Source of the DNA: an uncultured Actinomycetospora sp.
GTDB lineage: Bacteria > Actinomycetota > Actinomycetes > Mycobacteriales > Pseudonocardiaceae
Reading direction: 5' to 3'
Assembly (NCBI GenBank): GCA_902805495.1
Contig: CADCTH010000280.1
Location: 1-18,914 of the forward strand
Length of the DNA stretch: 18,914 nucleotides
Positions 1-7,703 of this stretch are shown here, in pieces. Below the pieces are notes generated by a model. That model was not told where the DNA came from. It did no database searches and worked only from the letters and a program-made list of their open reading frames with translations. Each line of letters begins with the position of its first letter. Position 1 is the stretch's first letter. Position numbers and translations under genes: made by a program.

Positions 1-558
1 CTCGCCGAGCAGTGCGACTACCCGCTGCACCTCGGCGTCACCGAGGCCGGGCCGGCGTTCCAGGGCACGATCAAGTCGGCCACCGCGTTCGGGGCGCTGC
101 TCTCGCGCGGCATCGGCGACACCATCCGCGTGTCGCTGTCCGCGCCGCCGATCGAGGAGGTGCGTGTCGGGCTCTCGATCCTCGAGTCGATGAACCTGCG
201 CCCGCGCAAGCTCGAGATCGTCTCCTGCCCGAGCTGTGGGCGCGCGCAGGTCGACGTCTACAAGCTCGCCGACGAGGTGACCGCCGGCCTCGAGGGCATG
301 GAGGTGCCGCTGCGCGTGGCCGTCATGGGCTGCGTCGTCAACGGTCCGGGCGAGGCGCGCGACGCCGACCTCGGCGTGGCCTCCGGCAACGGCAAGGGCC
401 AGATCTTCGTCAAGGGCGAGGTCATCAAGACCGTCCCCGAGGCCCAGATCGTCGAGACCCTCATCGAGGAGGCCATGCGCCTCGCCGAGGAGGCGGGTTC
501 CGAGGAGGAGCTCTCGGGCGGCCAGGCCGGCGGCACCCCGACGGTCACGGTGGGCTGA
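1..558 (+). CDS. ispG: 4-hydroxy-3-methylbut-2-enyl-diphosphate synthase (flavodoxin), 3' part
   Basis: IspG (GcpE) is the iron-sulfur enzyme of the non-mevalonate isoprenoid pathway that converts methylerythritol cyclodiphosphate to HMBPP. Only the last 185 codons are inside the window; the frame is open from base 1 and the start lies upstream. The visible part has the family signatures: LHLGVTEAGPAFQGTIKSA near the beginning, a CPSCGR motif (two cluster cysteines) and GCVVNGPGEA (third cysteine plus the glutamate that completes the 4Fe-4S site), then NGKGQIFVKGE. It ends in a short acidic, Gly/Pro-rich tail. In M. tuberculosis gcpE also lies just before a GNAT gene, as here (with a peptidase inserted). 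A hairpin follows the stop. Identification is by family motifs and is very secure. Confidence 0.97.
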   Translation, partial: LAEQCDYPLHLGVTEAGPAFQGTIKSATAFGALLSRGIGDTIRVSLSAPPIEEVRVGLSILESMNLRPRKLEIVSCPSCGRAQVDVYKLADEVTAGLEGMEVPLRVAVMGCVVNGPGEARDADLGVASGNGKGQIFVKGEVIKTVPEAQIVETLIEEAMRLAEEAGSEEELSGGQAGGTPTVTVG

Positions 559-574
559 CCCCGGCGGATCGTGT

Positions 575-595
575 CCTGCTCGTGACCTGAGCAGG
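575..595 (+). terminator. Hairpin after ispG
   Basis: A perfect 7-bp stem (CCTGCTC / GAGCAGG) with a 7-nt loop starts 16 nt after the ispG stop. There is no U-run, which is usual in high-GC actinobacteria. It probably separates ispG from the next transcript. The terminator role is inferred from position and shape only. Confidence 0.45.
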
Positions 596-630
596 CTTCC
601 CGGCCACCCGGCACTGTCGGGGGTCGGTCC

Positions 631-646
631 TACCGTCGGGGTCATG
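631..646 (+). promoter_or_regulatory. Putative leaderless -10 element (TACCGT, 7 nt before ATG)
   Basis: TACCGT (631-636) fits the actinobacterial -10 consensus TANNNT and ends 7 nt before the ATG at 644, which would put the transcription start at or next to the A of the start codon. No Shine-Dalgarno sequence is visible. The map promoter has nearly the same wording (TACGCT, then GGGGTC and ATG). No recognisable -35 box is present. Confidence 0.45.
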
Positions 647-1270
647 GACGGGGACGAGTGGGATGTCGAGGGTGGGTCCGGTGGCCTGGCGCCGCTCGTC
701 GTGCGGCAGGCGATCGCCGCCGTGCTGGCCGACCGCCTGCCCCTCGCCGCCGACGCCGTCCTCGTCGGGACGCTGGCCGCCGAGCAGCTCTACGCCCTCG
801 AGGAGGGCGTCCAGCAGCTGACCCGCGAGGGCCACGGTCCCGACGTGATCGCCGAGCTGGAGCGGCGTCTCGTCGGCCTCGCCGCCGCCCGTCGCGGAGC
901 CGACCTCGCGGGGCCGGCGGCCGAGTACTGCGCCGGTCTCGGGGAGGAGGTCGGCACCGAGGAGGTCCTGCCCGGACCGGCCGGGTCCGGGCCGGCGGAC
1001 GGCGAGCCGGCTCGCGTCGAGCGGGAGGACCCCTCGAGCGAGGCGGGGACGGACGACGCGGGCGCTGCGCCCGCCGACGGAGTGGCCCGCGACGGGGCCA
1101 CCGGCGGCACGAGCGCTTGTCGGCGACGGCCCGGACGAGGCCGGGGGACGGTCCCGTCGGGAGACCGAGCGATGGAGCGCGGTCCTCCCCGCCCGGAACG
1201 GGTCGGCCTGCGCGCGGAGCGCCCCGTGCTCTCGTGCGGCGGTACCGCGCCCCGTGATCGTATGTGCGGC
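644..1270 (+). CDS. Hypothetical protein, or N-terminal extension of the S9 peptidase (boundary unclear)
   Basis: An ATG at 644 opens a frame that runs without a stop straight into the S9 peptidase, giving a possible 881-residue fusion. The first ~120 codons look truly coding: high GC3 and a plausible helical sequence (ADRLPLAADAVLVGTLAAEQ, then an acidic Glu/Pro/Ala-rich stretch). From about 1113 the frame loses coding character (ACRRRPGRGRG), and the next frame has better codon use: G/C in third position in 26 of 30 codons (1113-1202) against 19 of 29 in the fused frame (1115-1201). That other frame stops at TGA 1272-1274, exactly overlapping the GTG start of the peptidase. I do not recognise the protein. 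It may be a separate small gene with a frameshift near 1090-1113, or a real extension. A leaderless-type -10 precedes the ATG. Confidence 0.4.
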
Positions 1271-3289
1271 GTGAGCACGTTCGACGACCTCGACGCCTTC
1301 GCCGCCACCCGCCGCTGCGCCGGACTGGCGCTCTCGCCGGACGGCTCGCGCCTGGTCACCACGGTGTCCGAGCTCGCCGCCTACGGGAAGTCGTACGGCA
1401 CCGCGCTGTGGGAGCTCGACCCGGCGGGGGAGCGGGCGCCACGGCGGCTGACGCGCTCGTCGGCGGGGGAGTCGTCGGCGGCGTTCACCCCGGGCGGCGA
1501 CCTCCTGTTCACCTCGCGCCGCGCCGACCCCACCGCGGAGAAGCCGACCGAGGACCGCACCGCGCTGTGGTCGCTGCCCGCCGCGGGCGGCGAAGCGCGG
1601 CCGGTGGCCGAGCGCCCGGGCGGCGTCAGCGCGTTCGCCGTCGCCCGCGACGCCGGGACGGTCACGCTCGTGACCCCGAAGCCGGTGGTCGGTGACGCCG
1701 AGGAGCAGCGCGAGGCCCGCGAGTCCGCGGGGGTCTCCGCGCGCCTGCACACCCACTTCCCGGTGCGCTTCTGGGACCACGACCTCGGTCCGGGGCAGGC
1801 GCACCTGCAGCGCTGCGCGCCGCCGGACCCCGCCGACCCCGACGCCGTGCTCGGCGAGCCCGAGCACCTCGCGCCGGGGGCCGGCGAGCGCCTCGGCGGC
1901 TCCGCGGTCAGCCCGGACGGGCGCACCGTCGCGGTCGTCGTCGACGTCCCCGACGCCGCCGACCCCGCCTCGTGGCGCCGGCGCCTGGAGCTGCACACGG
2001 ATGCCGGTCGCGTCGTCGTCGGCGACGAGCCGGGCGCCGACCACGAGGCCCCGACGATCACCCCGGACGGTCGCTGGCTGCTGTGGGTGCGCGAGCGCCA
2101 CCCCCGCCCGGGACGCGGGGTGGCGCACACGCTGCGGGCGCGGTCGCTGGAGGACGCGGCCCGGGGGATCGTCACCGAGGTCGACGTCCTGCCCGCCGAG
2201 CGCTGGCAGGTCCGCGGCGTCACGGGCGCGCCCGGCGGCGACGTCGTGTACGTCGTGGTCGACGAGCTCGGGCACGCGCCGGTGCTGCGGGTGTCGATCA
2301 CCGACGGGTCGGTCACCCGCCTGACCCGCAGCGGCGCGTACACCGACGTCGTCGCGGCCCCCGACGGGTCGGCGCTCTACGCGCTGCGGTCCGCGGTCGA
2401 CGCCCCGCCGACGCCGGTGCGCCTCGACCCCGGGGCCGCCGACCAGGAGCCCGCCGCGCTGCGCGGGGTCACCGCGATCGACCCGCTGCCCGGCACGCTC
2501 ACCGAGGTCCACGCCACCGCCGCCGACGGCACCGCGCTGCGTGCGTGGCTGGTGCTTCCCGGCGGCGCGTCGGCGTCGTCACCGGCGCCACTGGTGCTGT
2601 GGATCCACGGCGGCCCGCTGTCGAGCTGGAACGCGTGGTCGTGGCGCTGGAACCCGTGGCTGATGGCCGCGCGCGGCTGGGCGGTGCTGCTGCCCGATCC
2701 GCGGCTGTCCACCGGCTACGGCCAGGAGTTCCTCGACCCGGCCACCGGCGCCTGGGGCGAGCTGCCCTACACCGACCTCATGACCGCCACCGACGCGGCG
2801 CTCGCCCGCGACGACGTCGACGCGTCGCACGTGGCGGCGATGGGCGGGTCGTTCGGCGGCTACATGGCCAACTGGATCGCCGGGCACACCGAGCGCTTCG
2901 CCGCGATCGTCACGCACGCCAGCATCTGGCACCTCGACGGCTTCGTCGGCACCACGGACGCGTCGTTCCACTGGCGACGCGAGTGGGGCGACCCGCTCGA
3001 GGAGCGCGAGCGCTACGACGCGCACTCGCCGCACCGGCACGTGCGCGCGATCCGCACGCCGATGCTGGTGATCCACGGCGACAAGGACTACCGCGTGCCG
3101 ATCGGCGAGGGCCTGCGGCTCTGGTACGACCTGCAGCGCAGCGGGGTGGAGTCGCAGTTCCTGTACTACCCCGACGAGAACCACTGGGTGCTCAAGCCCG
3201 GCGACGCGAAGCTCTGGTACCGGACGGTGTGGGCGTTCCTCGACCACCACGTCCTCGCCCGCCCGTGGGAGCGGCCCGCACTGGTGTAG
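1271..3289 (+). CDS. S9 family serine peptidase (prolyl oligopeptidase / acylaminoacyl-peptidase type)
   Basis: A 672-residue protein, probably cytoplasmic, that hydrolyses oligopeptides. The N-terminal two-thirds is a beta-propeller with repeated SPDG/TPDG turns (ALSPDGSRLV, AVSPDGRTVAV, TITPDGRWLLW). The C-terminal third is an alpha/beta hydrolase: oxyanion-region IHGGP, nucleophile motif GGSFGGYMAN (Ser527), catalytic Asp606 in HGDKDYRVP and His638 in ENHWVLKP, so the triad is complete. I chose GTG 1271 because MSTFDDLDAFAATRR is where homologue-like sequence begins; ATG 1262 in the same frame is an alternative, and the frame is open upstream to 644. It sits between ispG and the GNAT gene, an insertion relative to the M. 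tuberculosis order as I remember it. Substrate unknown. No signal peptide is seen. Confidence 0.9.
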   Translation: MSTFDDLDAFAATRRCAGLALSPDGSRLVTTVSELAAYGKSYGTALWELDPAGERAPRRLTRSSAGESSAAFTPGGDLLFTSRRADPTAEKPTEDRTALWSLPAAGGEARPVAERPGGVSAFAVARDAGTVTLVTPKPVVGDAEEQREARESAGVSARLHTHFPVRFWDHDLGPGQAHLQRCAPPDPADPDAVLGEPEHLAPGAGERLGGSAVSPDGRTVAVVVDVPDAADPASWRRRLELHTDAGRVVVGDEPGADHEAPTITPDGRWLLWVRERHPRPGRGVAHTLRARSLEDAARGIVTEVDVLPAERWQVRGVTGAPGGDVVYVVVDELGHAPVLRVSITDGSVTRLTRSGAYTDVVAAPDGSALYALRSAVDAPPTPVRLDPGAADQEPAALRGVTAIDPLPGTLTEVHATAADGTALRAWLVLPGGASASSPAPLVLWIHGGPLSSWNAWSWRWNPWLMAARGWAVLLPDPRLSTGYGQEFLDPATGAWGELPYTDLMTATDAALARDDVDASHVAAMGGSFGGYMANWIAGHTERFAAIVTHASIWHLDGFVGTTDASFHWRREWGDPLEERERYDAHSPHRHVRAIRTPMLVIHGDKDYRVPIGEGLRLWYDLQRSGVESQFLYYPDENHWVLKPGDAKLWYRTVWAFLDHHVLARPWERPALV

Positions 3290-3301
3290 TCCTCGATCCA
3301 C

Positions 3302-3322
3302 TCGGGCGACTCGGCTGCCCGA
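3302..3322 (+). terminator. Weak hairpin after the S9 peptidase gene
   Basis: TCGGGC (3302-3307) and GCCCGA (3317-3322) form a 6-bp stem with a 9-nt loop, 12 nt after the stop at 3289 and 30 nt before the GNAT start. No U-run. Possible terminator, weak evidence. Confidence 0.25.
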
Positions 3323-3351
3323 TCCCGACCCGGACGTGGCACGCTTGGCAT

Positions 3352-4185
3352 GTGCTCCGTACCGCCGGTGCGCGGCTGCTCGACGACCGGGATCGGTCGA
3401 AGGTGCGGAGCGCCCTCGACGCCGACCCGGTGGCCACCTGCATGGTGGCGTCCCGGGTCGAGACGGTGGGTGTCGAGCCCTGGCGCCTCGGCGGCGAGCT
3501 GTGGGGCGTGGGCGGTCGTCTCGACGGCCTGTGCTTCTCCGGAGCCAACCTCGTGCCCCTGCGCGGCGAGCGCGCCGAGGTGCGCCACTTCGCCGAGCGC
3601 GCCCGCCGGCAGCGGCGCGCGTGCTCGTCGCTGGTCGGGCGCCGCGAGCTGGTGCTGCCGCTGTGGGAGGAGCTCGCCGAGCACTGGGACGCCGCTCGCG
3701 AGGTGCGCCCCGACCAGCCGCTCATGGCCACCGCGGTCGCGCCCGCCATCGAGCCCGACCCGGCGGTGCGCCAGACCCGGCCCGACGAGCTCGAGCGCTA
3801 CCTGCCCGCGGCGATCGCGATGTTCCTCGAGGAGGTCGGCGTCGACCCCCGCCTCGGCGACGGCGGCGCCGGGTACCGGGCGCGGGTGGCCGAGCTGATC
3901 GGCGCCGGCCGCGCGTTCGTCCGCTTCGAGCAGGGTGAGGTCGTGTTCAAGGCCGAGATCGGCGCGCTGTCGTCGCGCGTGGGCCAGATCCAGGGCGTGT
4001 GGGTGCACCCGGAGTGGCGGGGACGCGGGCTCGGTCAGGCCGGCACGGCCGCGGTCGTCGCCCACCTCGTCCGCGCCCGGCGGGTGGCGAGCCTCTACGT
4101 CAACGCGTTCAACACGCCGGCCCGCCGCGCCTACGAGCGCATCGGCTTCGAGCAGGTCGGGTCGTTCGCGACGGTGTTGTTCTGA
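3352..4185 (+). CDS. GNAT family N-acetyltransferase with N-terminal DUF4081 domain (Rv2867c-like)
   Basis: A 277-residue protein. The N-terminal half (about 10-115) matches the DUF4081 type: LDADPVATCMVASRVE, LWGVGGRLDGLCFSGANLVP, then CSSLVGRRELVLPLWEEL. The C-terminal half is a GNAT fold with the acetyl-CoA-binding motif RGRGLG at 223-228, preceded by the beta-4 strand GQIQGVWVHPEW, and a C-terminal LYVNAFNTPARRAYERIGF typical of GNATs. M. tuberculosis carries the homologue Rv2867c directly beside gcpE, which supports the call. The acceptor substrate is not known. The start is GTG 3352, the beginning of homologous sequence; a degenerate -10 (CACGCT, 3340-3345) 6 nt upstream would fit leaderless initiation. 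The open frame extends far upstream but overlaps the peptidase gene and lacks coding character. Confidence 0.88.
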   Translation: MLRTAGARLLDDRDRSKVRSALDADPVATCMVASRVETVGVEPWRLGGELWGVGGRLDGLCFSGANLVPLRGERAEVRHFAERARRQRRACSSLVGRRELVLPLWEELAEHWDAAREVRPDQPLMATAVAPAIEPDPAVRQTRPDELERYLPAAIAMFLEEVGVDPRLGDGGAGYRARVAELIGAGRAFVRFEQGEVVFKAEIGALSSRVGQIQGVWVHPEWRGRGLGQAGTAAVVAHLVRARRVASLYVNAFNTPARRAYERIGFEQVGSFATVLF

Positions 4186-4201
4186 TCATGGGCAGGTTCT
4201 G

Positions 4202-4573
4202 ATGCGGCGGCCCGCCCTGCTGCTCCTCGACCTCGTCGCCGTGCTCGCGTTCGCCGTCATCGGGCGTACCAGCCACGCCGAGGACGTCGCCGGCACGCTC
4301 GCCACGGCGGCGCCGTTCGCCGCCGGGGCCGCGGTCGGCGTGCTCGTCGCGCGGGCCTGGCGCGACCCGCTCGCCTGGCGCTCGGGCCTGCTCGTGTGGG
4401 CCGGCGCGGTGGTGGTCGGCCTGGCCCTGCGGGCGCTGGTCACCGGGCGGCTCCCGCTCACGTTCGCCGTGGTCACCACGGTGGCGTTGGGCGTCCTGGT
4501 GCTGGGGTGGCGGGCGGTGGCGCGCCTCGCCACCCGCACCGCCGCCGCGGCACGCCGCCGCGTCCCCCGCTGA
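4202..4573 (+). CDS. DUF3054 family integral membrane protein
   Basis: A 123-residue hydrophobic protein with four predicted transmembrane helices at about 5-21, 32-53, 62-81 and 85-107, and a basic C-terminal tail. The pattern LDLVAVLAFAVIGRTSHAED and the later WAGAVVVGLALRALVTGRLP is that of DUF3054, a family of unknown function common in actinobacteria. It starts 16 nt after the GNAT stop and is probably co-transcribed with it. Between the two lies a four-codon ORF (ATG 4188, TGA 4200-4202) whose stop overlaps the ATG at 4202, which may couple translation. GGGCAGG just upstream of the ATG is a modest ribosome site. Function unknown. Confidence 0.85.
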   Translation: MRRPALLLLDLVAVLAFAVIGRTSHAEDVAGTLATAAPFAAGAAVGVLVARAWRDPLAWRSGLLVWAGAVVVGLALRALVTGRLPLTFAVVTTVALGVLVLGWRAVARLATRTAAAARRRVPR

Positions 4574-4685
4574 CGCGCTCCGTGCCCGACCCCGCCCGTC
4601 CGGGCCCCGCGGCTGCTCCGAGTGGGTGCCCGAGTGCGGGGTCCGACCCGGGATCCGGACGGCGGCACGGTGACGGCGGTGCGCC

Positions 4686-4700
4686 TACGCTGGGGTCATG
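4686..4700 (+). promoter_or_regulatory. Putative leaderless promoter of map (TACGCT, 6 nt before ATG)
   Basis: TACGCT (4686-4691) matches TANNNT and lies 6 nt before ATG 4698, so transcription would start at the start codon. No Shine-Dalgarno sequence is present. No clear -35 is visible at the expected spacing. Confidence 0.5.
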
Positions 4701-5555
4701 CCGGTCCGCGCCCCGCTGCGGTCCGGGCAGCAGACCCCGCTGCGCCCGGTGCCCCCGCAGATCCCCCGTCCCGAGTACGTCGGCAAGCCCGCGCCGGCCC
4801 GCAGCACCGACCCCTGGGTGCAGCCGCCCGAGGTCATCGAGGGGATGCGGGTCGCCAGCCGGATCGCGGCGCAGGCGCTGGCGGCCGGCGGCGAGGCCGT
4901 GCGCCCGGGAACGACCACCGACGAGGTCGACCGCGTCGTGCACGAGTTCCTCGTCGACCACGACGCCTACCCGTCGACGCTCGGGTACCGCGGCTTCCCC
5001 AAGTCGTGCTGCACCTCGATCAACGAGGTGATCTGCCACGGCATCCCCGACTCGACGGTCATCGAGGACGGGGACATCGTCAACATCGACGTCACCGCGT
5101 TCATCGGCGGCGTCCACGGGGACACCAACGCGACGTTCCTCGCCGGCGAGGTCGACGAGGAGGACCGCCTGCTCGTCGAGCGCACCCACGAGGCCACGAT
5201 GCGGGCGATCCGCGCCGTCAAGCCCGGGCGCGAGCTCAACGTCGTCGGCCGGGTGATCACGGCGTACGCCAACCGCTTCGGCTACGGCGTGGTCCGCGAC
5301 TTCACGGGCCACGGCATCGGGCGGGCGTTCCACTCGGGGCTGGTGGTCGTGCACTACGACGACCCGTCGCGCCACGAGGTGCTGGAGCCGGGGATGACGT
5401 TCACGATCGAGCCGATGATCACGCGCGGGACGATCGACTACGACGTCTGGGACGACGGGTGGACGGTGACGACGAAGGACAAGTCCCGCACCGCCCAGTT
5501 CGAGCACACCGTCCTCGTCACCGACGACGGCAGCGAGATCCTCACGCTGCCGTGA
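4698..5555 (+). CDS. map: Type I methionine aminopeptidase with N-terminal extension
   Basis: Removes the initiator methionine from new proteins; cytosolic and usually essential. It has 285 residues, the same length as M. tuberculosis MapB (Rv2861c) as I remember it, with the same Pro-rich N-terminal extension of about 40 residues ending PRPEYVGKP. All metal and catalytic residues are present: Asp131, Asp142, His205, Glu238 and Glu269 as metal ligands, His114 in ICHGIP and His212 as catalytic-site histidines. Other signatures are GFPKSCCTSINEV, GDIVNIDVTA, DFTGHGIGRAFHS and TIEPMI. The start codon is fixed by the family N-terminus and by a -10 element 6 nt upstream. The gene follows the DUF3054 gene after a 124-bp gap and probably forms its own transcript. 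Confidence 0.97.
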   Translation: MPVRAPLRSGQQTPLRPVPPQIPRPEYVGKPAPARSTDPWVQPPEVIEGMRVASRIAAQALAAGGEAVRPGTTTDEVDRVVHEFLVDHDAYPSTLGYRGFPKSCCTSINEVICHGIPDSTVIEDGDIVNIDVTAFIGGVHGDTNATFLAGEVDEEDRLLVERTHEATMRAIRAVKPGRELNVVGRVITAYANRFGYGVVRDFTGHGIGRAFHSGLVVVHYDDPSRHEVLEPGMTFTIEPMITRGTIDYDVWDDGWTVTTKDKSRTAQFEHTVLVTDDGSEILTLP

Positions 5556-5585
5556 GCCCTCCGGTGTGTCAGCGAAGTGGCGTCG

Positions 5586-5602
5586 CGGACACCCAGTGTC
5601 CG
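5586..5602. repeat. Perfect inverted repeat between map and the RibD-like gene
   Basis: CGGACAC-CCA-GTGTCCG, a 7-bp perfect inverted repeat 30 nt after the map stop and 29 nt before the next start codon. It could be the map terminator or an operator for the downstream operon. Shape and position are seen; the role is not determinable. Confidence 0.4.
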
Positions 5603-5631
5603 TATCGGTACTTCGATCACGGCGGTCCGGG

Positions 5632-6642
5632 GTGAAGCGCCCGCACGTGCTCGCGTCGGCCGCGGTGTCGATCGACGGGTTCCTCGACGACGACACGCCC
5701 ACTCGGCTCGTGCTCTCCGGGCCCGCCGACCTCGACCGGGTCGCCGCCGGGCGGGCCGGCGTCGACGCGGTCCTCGTCGGCGCCGGCACCGTGCGCGCCG
5801 ACGACCCGCGCCTGCTCGTGCGCTCGCCGCAGCGGCGCGCCGACCGCGTCGCCCGCGGACTCGGACCCTCGCCGCTGCGCGTCGTCCTCGCCGCCGGCGC
5901 GCTCGACCCACACGCGCGGGTGTTCACCGAGGGCCGCGAGCTGGCCGACACCGTGGTCCTGCACGGCACGCCCGACGAGGTGCTCGGGCGCCTCGCCGAG
6001 CTCGGCGTCGTGCGCCTCATGATCGAGGGCGGCGCGGCCGTGCACCGCGACTTCCTCGCCGCCGGCGTCGTCGACGAGATCCAGCTCGCCGTCGCCCCGC
6101 GCCTGGTGGGCGCCGGGCCGCGGTTCACCGGCGCGCCCGGGAACGCCCACCTCCTCGAGACGCGCCGGGTCGGCGGCGACGTCCTGCTGCGCTACCGGCT
6201 CGGCGACGCCGACGAGCGCTGGCTCGCCGAGGCCTGCACGCTCGCCGAGCGCTGCCCGCCGTCGCCGTCGGCGTTCTCGGTGGGCTGCGTGCTCGTCGCC
6301 GGGGACGGCGCCGTGCTCGCCACCGGCTACAGCCGCCGCGACCACGTCCTCGACCACGCCGAGGAGGTGGCGCTGCGCGACGTCGACGCGGCCGACCCGC
6401 GCCTGCCCGGCGCGACGATCTACACCTCGCTCGAGCCGTGCGGCCAGCGGGCGTCGCGGCCGGTCACCTGCGCGCAGCACATCCTCGACGCCGGGATCGG
6501 CCGCGTGGTGATGGCCTGGCGCGAGCCGCCGACGTTCGTCGGGGTCCCCTCGGGCGCCGCGCGCCTGGCCGACGCCGGCGTCACCGTCGTCGAGCGCCCC
6601 GAGCTCACCGACCTCGCCCGCCGGCCCAACCGGCACCGCTGA
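5632..6642 (+). CDS. RibD-like protein with reductase domain first and deaminase domain second
   Basis: A 336-residue protein with two riboflavin-pathway-type domains in inverted order compared with E. coli RibD. Residues about 1-200 form a RibD C-terminal (dihydrofolate reductase-like) domain: AAVSIDGFLDDD, VGAGTVRADDPRLLVR, IEGGAAVHRDFLAAGVVDEIQ. Residues about 205-315 form a cytidine/deoxycytidylate-deaminase fold with zinc ligands His242 (HAE, Glu244 the proton shuttle), Cys270 (EPCG) and Cys280. The zinc cysteines are separated by nine residues rather than the eight usual in RibD. GTG 5632 starts MKRPHVLASAAVSIDG, the normal beginning of the reductase fold; upstream in-frame sequence looks non-coding. 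It leads a cluster ending in cobQ. It may act in riboflavin or deazaflavin/pterin chemistry; the exact substrate is open. Confidence 0.85.
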   Translation: MKRPHVLASAAVSIDGFLDDDTPTRLVLSGPADLDRVAAGRAGVDAVLVGAGTVRADDPRLLVRSPQRRADRVARGLGPSPLRVVLAAGALDPHARVFTEGRELADTVVLHGTPDEVLGRLAELGVVRLMIEGGAAVHRDFLAAGVVDEIQLAVAPRLVGAGPRFTGAPGNAHLLETRRVGGDVLLRYRLGDADERWLAEACTLAERCPPSPSAFSVGCVLVAGDGAVLATGYSRRDHVLDHAEEVALRDVDAADPRLPGATIYTSLEPCGQRASRPVTCAQHILDAGIGRVVMAWREPPTFVGVPSGAARLADAGVTVVERPELTDLARRPNRHR

Positions 6643-6649
6643 GACGCCC

Positions 6650-7084
6650 GTGCGCTCGCTGCCGATCCTGCTGCCCGCCGCGCTGATCCGGGCCCGCGCC
6701 TGCCCGCTCGCCTCGATCCGCCAGGTACGGACGTGGCGCCTGCGCTTCGTCGAGAGGGCCCCCGCCGGCCCGCGTCCCGCGGGGTGGTCCGACCTGGTCG
6801 AGGCCGCGGCGACGCCGCACGCCGACGGGTCCGTCGAGCTCGCCGGCGACGGGTTCCGGGCCCGGTGGGACGCCCCGCACCCGGTCGTCGGCCCCGTGCG
6901 GCTGCGCGGCGAGCTGGTCGTCGACCCGCTCGACGGCCTGGCCACCACGGGGCGCATCCACCGCCTGCGCCTGCTCACCGGGCCCGCCGGCGACCGCACC
7001 GCCCGGGACCTCTCGGCGATCCCGAAGGCGGTCGGCGAGGACGCGGCGGGCGTGCCGGTCGACCTCGAGCTCGGCGTGACGTGA
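6650..7084 (+). CDS. Hypothetical protein
   Basis: A 144-residue protein starting at GTG 6650, 7 nt after the RibD-like stop, so probably co-transcribed. I do not recognise a domain. The N-terminus is basic and hydrophobic (MRSLPILLPAALIRARA), but it looks too short for a clear membrane segment. The rest is mixed alpha/beta, with WRLRFVERAPAG, a Trp/Pro-rich centre (FRARWDAPHPVVGPVRLRG) and RIHRLRLLTGP. High GC3 and conserved-looking composition support real coding. There is no ribosome-binding site and no alternative internal Met, so the start is uncertain. Confidence 0.6.
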   Translation: MRSLPILLPAALIRARACPLASIRQVRTWRLRFVERAPAGPRPAGWSDLVEAAATPHADGSVELAGDGFRARWDAPHPVVGPVRLRGELVVDPLDGLATTGRIHRLRLLTGPAGDRTARDLSAIPKAVGEDAAGVPVDLELGVT

Positions 7085-7127
7085 ACGTCGGTGCGGGCGC
7101 CCGGCCCGGCGTGCGAGATTGCCGGGC

Positions 7128-7703
7128 GTGGCCAAGGTCTACGAGCGCATCGAGCCCCGGCTCGCACGGTGGATCGACCGGCAGCCCGTGTTCTTCGTGG
7201 GCACGGCGCCGCTGTCCGGCGACGGGCTGGTCAACGTCTCGCCCAAGGGCCTGCGCGGCACGTTCGGCGTGCTCGACGACCACACCTTCGCCTACGTCGA
7301 CATGACCGCGAGCGGCGTCGAGACCATCGCCCACCTGCGGGAGAACGGGCGCGTGTGCGTCATGTTCTGCTCGTTCGACGGCACGCCGAACGTGGTGCGG
7401 CTGCACGGGCGGGGGCGCGTGGTCACCCACGGGGAGCCGGGGTTCGACGCCGCGCTGGAGCCGTTCGCGATGGGCCTCGCGGCCCGGCGCACCGAGGCCC
7501 GCGGGGTCGTCACCGTCGACGTCACCCGCGTCGCCGACGCCTGCGGCTACGCCGTCCCCCGCATGACGCTCGAGAGCGACCGCGAGCTGCTCGACTCCTG
7601 GTCCGAGCGGCACAGCCCGGAGTGGTTGCGGGACTACCGCGCCCGGAAGAACCAGGAGTCCCTCGACGGCCTGCCGGGCCTCGCCGGCCTGCCCGACTGG
7701 TGA
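7128..7703 (+). CDS. Pyridoxamine 5'-phosphate oxidase (PNPOx)-fold flavoprotein family protein
   Basis: A 191-residue protein of the split beta-barrel PNPOx-like group. The opening MAKVYERIEPRLARWIDRQ followed by FFVGTAPLSGDGLVNVSPKG is characteristic of this actinobacterial subgroup, as are VETIAHLRENGRVCVMFCSF and VRLHGRGRVV. The fold usually binds FMN or F420; the substrate is unknown and true PNP oxidase activity should not be assumed. GTG 7128 is chosen from the family N-terminus; TTG 7119 in the same frame is less likely. GAGATT 7 nt upstream may be a weak leaderless -10. Its TGA (7701-7703) overlaps the cobQ start as GTGA, indicating translational coupling. Confidence 0.85.
   Translation: MAKVYERIEPRLARWIDRQPVFFVGTAPLSGDGLVNVSPKGLRGTFGVLDDHTFAYVDMTASGVETIAHLRENGRVCVMFCSFDGTPNVVRLHGRGRVVTHGEPGFDAALEPFAMGLAARRTEARGVVTVDVTRVADACGYAVPRMTLESDRELLDSWSERHSPEWLRDYRARKNQESLDGLPGLAGLPDW

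Noticed and set aside
545..2512. A 655-codon open frame on the minus strand opposite the S9 peptidase
   Set aside because: It mirrors a well-supported gene, has an Arg/Gly/Asp/Val-rich composition typical of antisense high-GC frames, and shows no domain.
4473..7167. Two long minus-strand open frames (551 and 516 codons) opposite map, the RibD-like gene and the hypothetical gene
   Set aside because: Shadow frames of real plus-strand genes; low-complexity translation and poor codon preference.
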